DNA of 5,936 nucleotides from Comamonadaceae bacterium. GTDB lineage: Bacteria > Pseudomonadota > Gammaproteobacteria > Burkholderiales > Burkholderiaceae_C. This document shows, one piece after another, positions 1-5,209 of the stretch (within the stretch, counting starts at the first letter, position 1; each line of letters starts with the position of its first letter). The stretch lies in assembly GCA_947454695.1 (NCBI GenBank), contig CANGMW010000165.1, positions 1 to 5,936 of the forward strand, in the 5' to 3' direction. The notes beneath the pieces are model-generated. The model saw nothing but the letters and a program-made list of their open reading frames with translations. It did no database searches and had not been told where the DNA came from. The position numbers were made by a program, and so were the translations under genes.

Positions 1-132
1 CACCGCCACCAAGGTTTTCCGGTGGTGGTGACTTACCAGCCTGCGTATTTGCTGCGCACCCCGCTGGACAAAGCCAAAGCCTGGGCTGATCTGTGCCTGG
101 CCCGCGCCGTGGCGGCGGGCACGCGCGACTAG
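1..132 (+). CDS. Uracil-DNA glycosylase, family 4 type (3' end only)
   Basis: Only the last 43 codons are present; the frame is open from base 1 and ends at TAG 130-132. The translation has the C-terminal signature of family-4 (bacterial/archaeal, 4Fe-4S) uracil-DNA glycosylases: a hydrophobic strand PVVVTY, then a PAYLLR motif, then a helix of the DKAKAWADLCLA type that closes these proteins. Members remove uracil from DNA to start base excision repair. The motif usually reads TYHPAYLLR, but here the His position is Gln (TYQPAYLLR, CAG codon at 49-51). The catalytic N-terminal part and the Fe-S cysteines lie outside the window, so the assignment rests on this short end alone. The next gene is tail to tail 5 bp away, so no shared transcription is suggested. 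Confidence 0.7.
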   Translation, partial: HRHQGFPVVVTYQPAYLLRTPLDKAKAWADLCLARAVAAGTRD

Positions 133-137
133 AACGC

Positions 138-908
138 TTAAGGCAGTTGCTGGATCCAGGCCAAAGCGGCGGCACCGGCCGCGCCTGGCGTGGAGCCGTG
201 GTCAGCTTCCAGCTCTACGTACTGGCTGGCCGCATGGGCGGGCGTTGCCTCAAAAATGTTGGCCTTGGCCGTGCGAAACAGCGGATCGCGCGTGCCAATG
301 GCCAGGAACACGGGCACCGGTTTTTTGAATCGCTTGGCCGAGAGCTGCATACTGCCCATGCCCGCCGGGTCAAAGTAAGTCCATAAGGCATCGGCGCGGA
401 TTTTTGAGTTTCTGAATTTGCCCTGATTCAGGTCATCAAAGTTCACCAGTGTGTCGGGATGACCTTGCGCCATCAGTTCCTGGGCCTCCAGAAGCGCTCC
501 CCGGTTCATGTTCATTTGGTAGACCATCATGCCGGGCGTATGGCCAGGCGCCAACAACAAGATGCCGTCCACATCGTCATACACCGTCATATAGGCCAAG
601 GCCGCGTTGGCGCCAAAGCTGTGGCCGGCCAGGAGAATTTTTTTATAGCCTTGCACCCGGAACTTCTGAACTTGTGCGGCGATTTCCTGCAAGGCCACCG
701 GGTAAGGGGCGTCGTAGTTGCGCCGGCCAGACCAGGGCATCTCGATCGATTCAAAATCACAGGCAGGCTCCATGCGCCGGCCAAAAGCGGCGATGTAGTT
801 CGGGTTGCCCCATTTGCCATGCATCACCACCAGGGCGCAGTCTTTGGGCTGAGCCTGAGCCCAAGGCGCGCTCAGCGCGAGCAGAAGAATGATCAGGAAG
901 CGTTTCAT
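138..908 (-). CDS. Secreted alpha/beta hydrolase (serine hydrolase)
   Basis: This 256-residue protein has a typical Sec signal peptide at residues 1-20 (MKRF, a leucine-rich core, then AQAQ), so the mature enzyme should be periplasmic or exported. An alpha/beta hydrolase core follows. It has an HG oxyanion-hole motif (H30-G31), the nucleophile elbow GHSFG with Ser97, a late Asp208 in GTRDPL and His237 in ADHGST, which gives a plausible Ser-Asp-His triad. The substrate cannot be told from sequence; esterase, lipase-like or peptidase activity are all possible. The start at 908 was chosen because the signal peptide begins exactly there. The frame stays open upstream as far as about 1388, but that part lies antisense to another gene and has no signal-peptide logic. 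No good Shine-Dalgarno is visible. A TATGAT hexamer lies 6 nt upstream of the ATG. The gene is divergent from the 981-1400 gene. Confidence 0.85.
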   Translation of the reverse strand: MKRFLIILLLALSAPWAQAQPKDCALVVMHGKWGNPNYIAAFGRRMEPACDFESIEMPWSGRRNYDAPYPVALQEIAAQVQKFRVQGYKKILLAGHSFGANAALAYMTVYDDVDGILLLAPGHTPGMMVYQMNMNRGALLEAQELMAQGHPDTLVNFDDLNQGKFRNSKIRADALWTYFDPAGMGSMQLSAKRFKKPVPVFLAIGTRDPLFRTAKANIFEATPAHAASQYVELEADHGSTPGAAGAAALAWIQQLP

Positions 909-980
909 CACGACATCATAATTTGACCGCAGATGCAGTGGCTGCGTTAAGCTCAAACTTATTCCTGTGAAAGCCCTTGT
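909..980. promoter_or_regulatory. Divergent intergenic region with putative promoters
   Basis: These 72 bp separate the starts of the hydrolase (minus) and the small membrane protein (plus) and must carry or sit beside both promoters. On the minus strand TATGAT (complement of 915-920) resembles a -10 box, but no -35 box stands at normal spacing. On the plus strand TTGACC (923-928) followed 18 bp later by TTAAGC (947-952) is a weak candidate. Neither is convincing, and no copy of the ATTCA/TGAAT repeats found before vanA is present here. Confidence 0.3.
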
Positions 981-1400
981 ATGAAAAACAAATTCTTGCG
1001 TGCCTTGACCTATTTGGTCCTTGGTTTTTTCCTGCTGTCCATGGCCTGGCTGTGGCTGGTACTCAACTGGAATTATTCCGAGGGTGAGCGCGCGGGTTAT
1101 ATGCAAAAGCTCTCCAAGCGCGGCTGGCTGTGCAAGACCTGGGAAGGTGAAATCGCCATGGTGACCATGCCCGGCGCTATTCCTGAAAAGTTTGACTTCA
1201 CCGTGCGCGATGACGCCCTGGCCGACAAAATCAACCAACTGGCTGGCAAACGCGTGGTGCTGAGCTACCGCCAGCACAAGTTCATTCCCTCCAGCTGCTT
1301 TGGCGAGACCGAATATTTTGTGAGCGACATCCGCGAAGTCGCAGATACGCCACCGGTGACGCCACCGGCAGTACAAGGTGTGTTGCAACCCGCACGCTGA
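981..1400 (+). CDS. Small membrane-anchored protein of unknown function
   Basis: This 139-residue protein has one hydrophobic segment at about residues 9-29 (TYLVLGFFLLSMAWLWLVL) after a short basic N-terminus. It is therefore probably an inner-membrane anchor or uncleaved signal, with the rest in the periplasm. The soluble part starts with YSEGERAGYMQKLSKRGWL-C-KTWEGE, a pattern I associate with a widespread conserved-hypothetical family often carrying unhelpful or wrong enzyme names. No catalytic motif is visible. C51 and C106 are the only cysteines and could form a disulphide. The last 20 residues are rich in proline (TPPVTPPA) and look disordered. The stop lies 5 bp before the MarR gene, so the two are probably cotranscribed. 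I see no basis for assigning a function beyond envelope location. Confidence 0.8.
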   Translation: MKNKFLRALTYLVLGFFLLSMAWLWLVLNWNYSEGERAGYMQKLSKRGWLCKTWEGEIAMVTMPGAIPEKFDFTVRDDALADKINQLAGKRVVLSYRQHKFIPSSCFGETEYFVSDIREVADTPPVTPPAVQGVLQPAR

Positions 1401-1405
1401 GCACC

Positions 1406-2002
1406 ATGGTTAAACGTGCTGAACAGGCGAGCGCCCCTGCGCTGTACGAAGAGCCCGGTCACCTGATCCGGCGCGCGCAGCAAATTGCGGTCTCGCGCTT
1501 TCACGATGTGCATGGCCGCCACGTCACGCCCATTCAGTACGCGATATTGCGCACCCTGCATGAGTCGCCTGGCATCGACCAGGTGACCTTGGCGCAGCTG
1601 ATTGCGCTGGACACCTCGACCACCGCTGATATCGCCGCTCGGCTGGAGACCAAGGGCTGGATCGATCGCCACGTCATGCCCCGGCGCCAGCGCAGTTTGT
1701 CGCTGACCGCTGCGGGCGAAGAGGTGTTGCTCGAGCTCAAACCCGGCGTGGGCATTTTGTCCGGCGGCATGATGGCGAGTCTGGAGCCGGCCGAGCAGCG
1801 TGAGTTCATGCGCTTGCTGCGCAAGTTTGTGCATTTGCACGACAGCCAGAACAGCACGCCGGCCAAGCGCCCGGCGACTGCCACACTCAAAGCCTCCTCC
1901 AAAGCATCCGCTAAAACTTCCGCCAAAACGTCCTTCAAGGCGCCGGCCAAAGTGTCGGCAGTCAAAACCGGCCCCCGCGCCAAAACCCCAACCAAGCCCT
2001 GA
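1406..2002 (+). CDS. MarR-family transcriptional regulator with lysine-rich tail, putative vanAB repressor
   Basis: The protein has 198 residues, longer than the usual 140-160 for MarR. Residues 12-145 carry the MarR fold: an N-terminal dimerisation helix (PGHLIRRAQQIAV), TPIQYAILRTL, and a helix-turn-helix at about 58-83 (DQVTLAQLIALDTSTTADIAARLE). The wing at 84-101 ends in SLSLTAAGEE. The wing has PRRQR where most relatives have an Asp-Arg-Arg core, and it looks about two residues short. Residues 150-198 form a low-complexity tail of Lys, Ala, Ser, Thr and Pro with a lysine every fourth residue from K162 to K182. Many MarR proteins sense aromatic acids and repress adjacent catabolic genes. 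The position upstream of vanAB and the operator-like repeats over that promoter suggest it represses vanAB and is relieved by vanillate or a related acid. Effector and target are inference. The start is 5 bp after the preceding stop and has no strong Shine-Dalgarno. Confidence 0.9.
   Translation: MVKRAEQASAPALYEEPGHLIRRAQQIAVSRFHDVHGRHVTPIQYAILRTLHESPGIDQVTLAQLIALDTSTTADIAARLETKGWIDRHVMPRRQRSLSLTAAGEEVLLELKPGVGILSGGMMASLEPAEQREFMRLLRKFVHLHDSQNSTPAKRPATATLKASSKASAKTSAKTSFKAPAKVSAVKTGPRAKTPTKP
1889..1999 (+). repeat. Degenerate 12-bp repeat coding a Lys-every-fourth-residue tail
   Basis: Within the MarR gene, the stretch coding for about residues 162-198 repeats a four-codon unit of the kind Lys-Ala/Thr-Ser-x. 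Lysines fall at 162, 166, 170, 174, 178 and 182, then less regularly. The protein resembles the C-terminal tails of histone H1-like bacterial proteins such as AlgP (KPAA-type repeats). It is likely disordered or weakly helical, strongly positive, and able to bind DNA non-specifically. The nucleotide repeat is imperfect because both AAA/AAG and several Ala and Ser codons are used, so it is less prone to slippage than an exact repeat. Confidence 0.6.
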
Positions 2003-2119
2003 TCGGCGCTTGCCCCTGCGGGTAGGAGGGTGCGCACCGCCTGTGCCGCAGGCAGGTTCGCGCTCGCTGCGAGGCGGCGTGTGCATTCATCGCCCGACTT
2101 CCCCGGCCTAGCAGGGGGC
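2003..2119. other. Intergenic stretch with no identified gene
   Basis: This GC-rich stretch lies between the MarR stop and the vanA promoter. It contains small inverted repeats (GCCTG/CAGGC around 2039-2055 and CTCGC/GCGAG at 2063-2073), but none is followed by a T-run, so I do not call a terminator. Reading frames crossing it show no recognisable protein. Whether transcription from the MarR gene reads through into vanA is open. Confidence 0.5.
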
Positions 2120-2147
2120 TTGCAATCCCCAATTCATTCAGTACAAT
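2120..2147 (+). promoter_or_regulatory. Putative sigma70-type promoter of vanAB
   Basis: A -35-like TTGCAA (2120-2125) and a -10-like TACAAT (2142-2147) are separated by 16 bp. Each differs from consensus by one or two bases. Transcription would begin near 2153-2155, giving a leader of about 30 nt that contains the vanA ribosome binding site. The -10 box lies inside the first operator-like repeat, as expected for a repressible promoter. Confidence 0.55.
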
Positions 2148-2170
2148 GAATGACATTCAGTACACTGATT
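2132..2170 (+). promoter_or_regulatory. Tandem operator-like repeats over the vanAB promoter
   Basis: Two copies of CATTCAGTACA begin at 2135 and 2154, 19 bp apart; over 18 aligned bases they match at 15. Each copy is a dyad of the form ATTCA-N6-TGAAT (2136-2151 exact; 2155-2170 with one arm mismatch). The first also sits in a 7-6-7 palindrome, ATTCATT-N6-AATGAAT (2132-2151). A further exact dyad TGAATG-A-CATTCA (2147-2159) links the two. Dyads of 16-20 bp suit a MarR dimer, and spacing near two helical turns would place two dimers on one face of DNA. The first copy covers the -10 box and the second the start of the transcript, a layout suited to repression. Confidence 0.5.
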
Positions 2171-2171
2171 C

Positions 2172-2176
2172 AGGAG
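2172..2176 (+). promoter_or_regulatory. Ribosome binding site of vanA
   Basis: AGGAG lies 6 nt before the ATG at 2183 and decides this start over an in-frame ATG at 2150, which would lie at or before the predicted transcription start. Confidence 0.75.
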
Positions 2177-2182
2177 AAGCCC

Positions 2183-3223
2183 ATGTTCCCGAAAAACGCC
2201 TGGTACGTTGCCGCCACCCCCGAGGAAATCGACGAGAAGCCGCTGGGCCGCCAGATTTGCGGCGAGCGCATCGTGTTCTACCGGGGTCTGGAAAACAAGG
2301 TCGCTGCGCTGGAGGATTTTTGCCCCCACCGTGGTGCGCCGCTCTCGCTGGGCCATGTGTCCGAGGGCAAGCTGGTGTGCGGCTACCACGGGCTGGAGAT
2401 GGGCTGCGAGGGCAAAACCATCGCCATGCCGGGCCAGCGGGTGCGCGGCTTTCCCGCCATTCGCAGCTACCCGGTGGCCGAGCGCTATGGCTTCATCTGG
2501 GTCTGGCCGGGTGAAGCGAGCCTGGCCGACGAGGCGGCCATCCCGCACCAGGAGTGGTACGACAACCCGGCCTGGGCTTACGGCGGCGGTTTGTTCCACA
2601 TCAACTGCGATTACCGTTTGATGATCGACAACCTGATGGACCTCACGCACGAAACCTATGTGCACGCCAGCAGCATCGGCCAAAAAGAAATTGATGAAAC
2701 GCCCTCCAAGACCACGGTCGAAGGCGACATGGTCACCACCAGCCGCTTCATGGAAGGCATCATGCCCCCGCCGTTTTGGAAGCTGGCCCTGCGCGGCAAC
2801 AACCTGGCTGACGATGTGCCGGTGGACCGCTGGCAGATCTGCCGCTTCACGCCGCCCAGCCACGTGATGATCGAAGTGGGGGTGGCCCATGCCGGCAAGG
2901 GCGGCTACGACGCGCCCAATGAGCACAAGGCCTACAGCGTGGTGGTGGACTTCATCACGCCCGAGACCGAAACCTCCATCTGGTATTTCTGGGGCATGGC
3001 GCGCAAGTTCAACCCGAAAGACAAGGCGCTCACCGCCACCATCCGCGAAGGCCAGGGCAAGATCTTCAGCGAAGATTTAGAGATGCTGGAGCGTCAGCAG
3101 AAAAACCTGCTGGCCCACCCCGAGCGCGCCTTGCTCATGCTCAACATCGACGCCGGCGGCGTGCAGTCGCGCAAGATTTTGGACCGTATCATGGCGCAGG
3201 AGCAGGGCAGCCAGCCCGCTTAA
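2183..3223 (+). CDS. vanA: Vanillate O-demethylase, oxygenase subunit VanA
   Basis: This 346-residue Rieske non-haem iron oxygenase takes electrons from VanB to O-demethylate vanillate, giving protocatechuate and formaldehyde in the cytoplasm. The Rieske 2Fe-2S motif is complete: C47-x-H49, 16 residues, then C66-x2-H69 (CPHRGAPLSLG and CGYHG). The mononuclear iron site shows as NLMDLTHETYVH, with ligands probably H156 and H161 and a C-terminal acid, probably D298 in the FSEDLE motif. D153 is the likely bridging Asp between the Rieske and iron centres of neighbouring subunits. Length fits the VanA group (about 350). The start MFPKNAWYVA is typical of this family. The gene is followed after 25 bp by its reductase gene. 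Close relatives act on other methoxy- or dimethoxybenzoates, so isovanillate, veratrate or syringate cannot be excluded. The class is certain and the substrate likely. Confidence 0.93.
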   Translation: MFPKNAWYVAATPEEIDEKPLGRQICGERIVFYRGLENKVAALEDFCPHRGAPLSLGHVSEGKLVCGYHGLEMGCEGKTIAMPGQRVRGFPAIRSYPVAERYGFIWVWPGEASLADEAAIPHQEWYDNPAWAYGGGLFHINCDYRLMIDNLMDLTHETYVHASSIGQKEIDETPSKTTVEGDMVTTSRFMEGIMPPPFWKLALRGNNLADDVPVDRWQICRFTPPSHVMIEVGVAHAGKGGYDAPNEHKAYSVVVDFITPETETSIWYFWGMARKFNPKDKALTATIREGQGKIFSEDLEMLERQQKNLLAHPERALLMLNIDAGGVQSRKILDRIMAQEQGSQPA

Positions 3224-3238
3224 AACCTACTGCGTGTT

Positions 3239-3243
3239 GAGGA
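3239..3243 (+). promoter_or_regulatory. Ribosome binding site of vanB
   Basis: GAGGA stands 5 nt before the ATG at 3249. This supports that start over an in-frame GTG at 3234, which would place the Shine-Dalgarno inside the coding sequence. Confidence 0.75.
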
Positions 3244-3248
3244 ACCCC

Positions 3249-4217
3249 ATGAGCAGCGCATCCACCTTGGCGGTTCGTGTCGCCAGCAAAACTGAAGAAG
3301 CCACCGACATCTGTTTGATCGAGCTGGTGCCCACCGCTGGCGCGCCCCTGCCCGCTTTCTCGGCCGGCTCGCACATCGATGTGCAGCTGCCGGGGGGCCT
3401 CACGCGTCAGTATTCGTTGTGCAATGACCCGCAGGAGTCGCACCGTTACCAGATCGCGGTGCTGCGCGACCCGGCCTCGCGCGGCGGCTCGGTGGCGGTG
3501 CATGAGCAACTTCAGGTTGGCGATGTGATCCAGATCAGCGCGCCGAAAAACCACTTTGCGCTGGCCCATGATGCCAAGCGCAGCCTGCTCTTGGCCGGCG
3601 GCATTGGCGTCACGCCTATTCTGTGCATGGCCGAGCGGCTGGCCCACACGGGTGCCGCCTTCACGATGCACTACTGCACCCGCTCGCTGGACCGCACCGC
3701 GTTTCGCACGCGCATTGCCCAAGCTAAATTTGCCGGACAGGTGCAGTTCCACCTGGACGATGGCGACGAAGCGCAAAAACTCAATCTCCAGACCCTGCTG
3801 GCCAAGCCCCAAGCGGATGTGCACCTGTATGTGTGCGGACCCAAAGGCTTCATGGATGCGGTGTTGACCACAGCCCGTGCGCAAGGCTGGCCCGAAGCGC
3901 AGCTGCATTTCGAGTTTTTTGCTGCCGAGGTGGTGCATTCGGCGCAAGACGGTGGCTTTGAGGTGAAGCTGGCCAGCTCGGGTCGGATCATCCCGGTGGC
4001 GGCCGATCAAACCGTGACGCACGCGCTTGAAGCTGCGGGTGTGATGGTGCAAACCTCGTGCGAGCAAGGCGTGTGCGGCACCTGCCTCACCCGCGTGCTC
4101 GAAGGCCAGCCCGATCACCGCGACATGTACCTCACCCCCGAAGAGCAAGCCGCCAACGACCAGTTCCTGCCCTGCTGCTCACGCTCGAAAACGCCGCTGC
4201 TGGTGCTGGACCTTTAA
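3249..4217 (+). CDS. vanB: Vanillate O-demethylase reductase subunit VanB
   Basis: This 322-residue class IA (phthalate dioxygenase reductase type) electron-transfer protein passes electrons from NAD(P)H through FMN and a 2Fe-2S centre to VanA. Domain order is flavin, nucleotide, ferredoxin. The flavin domain (about 1-105) has RQYSLCN (53-59) for FMN binding. The NAD(P) domain (about 110-225) has GGIGVTPIL (117-125) and YVCGP (194-198). The C-terminal plant-type ferredoxin domain (about 237-322) has ligands C271, C276 and C279 in CEQGVCGTC and C309 in LPCCS. All key motifs are intact and the length fits the family. It lies 25 bp after vanA on the same strand, so the two form one operon under the promoter before vanA. 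A reductase for a different Rieske oxygenase would look similar; the pairing with VanA makes the name. Confidence 0.93.
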   Translation: MSSASTLAVRVASKTEEATDICLIELVPTAGAPLPAFSAGSHIDVQLPGGLTRQYSLCNDPQESHRYQIAVLRDPASRGGSVAVHEQLQVGDVIQISAPKNHFALAHDAKRSLLLAGGIGVTPILCMAERLAHTGAAFTMHYCTRSLDRTAFRTRIAQAKFAGQVQFHLDDGDEAQKLNLQTLLAKPQADVHLYVCGPKGFMDAVLTTARAQGWPEAQLHFEFFAAEVVHSAQDGGFEVKLASSGRIIPVAADQTVTHALEAAGVMVQTSCEQGVCGTCLTRVLEGQPDHRDMYLTPEEQAANDQFLPCCSRSKTPLLVLDL

Positions 4218-4243
4218 GTTGTCTTTAGCAATTTATCTTCAGC

Positions 4244-4260
4244 CCGCTTAAGCGGTTTTT
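4244..4260 (+). terminator. Possible rho-independent terminator of vanAB
   Basis: The exact palindrome CCGCTTAAGCGG (4244-4255) followed by TTTTT (4256-4260) lies 27 bp after the vanB stop. The stem is only 4 bp with a TTAA loop, so it would be weak. It overlaps the stop codon of the convergent transporter gene. It has no T-run in the minus direction, so it should serve only the plus strand. Confidence 0.45.
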
Positions 4261-5153
4261 GAAAGTTTGGCGGGTGTGGCGCGTGCTGGCAAAAGCACCG
4301 AGCCAATCGCCAGCACGATCAGCAGCACCGCCGTCCAGTCCTGCCAGTGCAGCACCTCGCCCAGCCACCAGGCGCCGCTGAAGACGCCTAGGATCGGGAT
4401 CATCATCACGCTCAAAGTGGACGCGACCGGTGTCAGGTAGCGCGCCAGCGAGAGCCACAAGGTTTGCACCAAACCAAAAATCAGCAGCGCGTTGTAGCCG
4501 ATCGCCCCCCAGGTCGCGGTGTTGGGCAGCTTCCATTGCGCACGCTCGAACACGGTGGACAGCACCGTCATCACCAGCGCCGTCATCACCGTCATCCAGA
4601 ATGAAATGGTGAGTGTCGGCACGGTGAGTTTTGTGCGACGCATCAGGTGCACGCCCATGGCCCAGGCCAGCGCGGAGATCAGCGCGTACAGCACGCCCAG
4701 CGGGTGGCCGGCCAATTGGGTGAACTCATGCCACAGCAGCAACAAGACCGCCAGCGCCGCTGCCGCCACCCCGCCCCAGGCCCGCGAGGACAGCCGGTTG
4801 TTAAAGAGGAAGGCGCCCAGCACCGCCGAGAAGATCGGCATGCTGTAGCCCAGAATCGCGGCGCGACCGCTGGACAGCGATTTGATGGCCACGATGATCA
4901 GCGCATGCCAGATGAACATATTGAAGACCGCCAGCACAAAGAGCTCACGCCAGTGCGCACGCGGAATGCGAAACGGGGCACGGGTGACGAGTAGTCCAAG
5001 CGCCATGACGGGCAGGCCCAGCCACATCGAGAGCATGCGAAAGGTGAGCGGCGGGAAATCGGTCACGCCCATTTTCATCACCGGCCAGTTCAGGCCCCAC
5101 ACCAGGGTGATGAGGACCAGACCGATGAGCTGTTGGCGGGTGATGGCGTGCAT
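4248..5153 (-). CDS. DMT-superfamily (EamA) inner-membrane transporter
   Basis: This 301-residue protein has about ten hydrophobic segments, at roughly 8-25, 36-56, 70-90, 95-116, 125-141, 151-169, 181-201, 214-233, 242-263 and 272-290. They form two five-helix EamA repeats. The start of helix 1 (LITLVWGLNWPVMKMGV) and the helix-4 region (RAAILGYSMPIFSAVLGAFLF) are hallmark EamA sequences, and their counterpart in the second repeat (TPVASTLSVMMIPILGVFSG) is present. Such proteins usually export or take up small metabolites such as amino acids, but substrate cannot be inferred. It is convergent with vanAB, so it is unlikely to be part of that operon, and divergent from pyrF. The C-terminus is a short basic tail. 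No clear Shine-Dalgarno precedes the ATG; the start fits the expected N-terminus just before helix 1. Confidence 0.9.
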   Translation of the reverse strand: MHAITRQQLIGLVLITLVWGLNWPVMKMGVTDFPPLTFRMLSMWLGLPVMALGLLVTRAPFRIPRAHWRELFVLAVFNMFIWHALIIVAIKSLSSGRAAILGYSMPIFSAVLGAFLFNNRLSSRAWGGVAAAALAVLLLLWHEFTQLAGHPLGVLYALISALAWAMGVHLMRRTKLTVPTLTISFWMTVMTALVMTVLSTVFERAQWKLPNTATWGAIGYNALLIFGLVQTLWLSLARYLTPVASTLSVMMIPILGVFSGAWWLGEVLHWQDWTAVLLIVLAIGSVLLPARATPAKLSKTA

Positions 5154-5209
5154 GGAGAGCGATTGTCAGGGCAAACGGGTCAGCGGGTGCGAGTTCATAC
5201 AATAGGCCC
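5154..5209. promoter_or_regulatory. Divergent intergenic region between transporter and pyrF
   Basis: These 56 bp hold the starts of both genes. A TACAAT hexamer (5198-5203) resembles a -10 box for pyrF but ends only 6 nt before the ATG. No matching -35 box is seen at 16-18 bp, and no Shine-Dalgarno is present before pyrF. I see no operator-like dyad here. Confidence 0.3.

Noticed and set aside
150..159. CTGGATCCAG palindrome near the 3' end of the hydrolase gene
   Set aside because: It lies inside codons for the C-terminus and has no T-run on either strand, so it is not a terminator; probably chance.
909..1388. Long N-terminal extension of the minus-strand hydrolase frame
   Set aside because: It is antisense to the 981-1400 gene, has no family resemblance, and would bury a clear signal peptide inside the protein.
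2039..2073. Small inverted repeats between marR and vanA, considered as a terminator or attenuator
   Set aside because: The stems are 5 bp, one with a 1-nt loop, and no T-run follows.
2150..2182. Upstream in-frame ATG for vanA, adding 11 residues
   Set aside because: It lies in the operator-like repeats at or before the predicted transcription start and has no Shine-Dalgarno; the ATG at 2183 has AGGAG at 6 nt and the family's usual N-terminus.
2138..2926. 262-codon open frame antisense to vanA
   Set aside because: It is a shadow of the Rieske oxygenase gene; the composition is unnatural and no motif is present.
3189..4148. 319-codon open frame antisense to vanB
   Set aside because: It mirrors the codon periodicity of a GC-rich gene, is rich in His, Arg, Gly and Ala without a recognisable domain, and vanB on the other strand is certain.
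4248..5153. The DMT transporter as a vanillate uptake gene of the van operon
   Set aside because: It is on the opposite strand, convergent with vanAB, with no shared operator; vanillate permeases known to me (VanK) are of the MFS type, not EamA.
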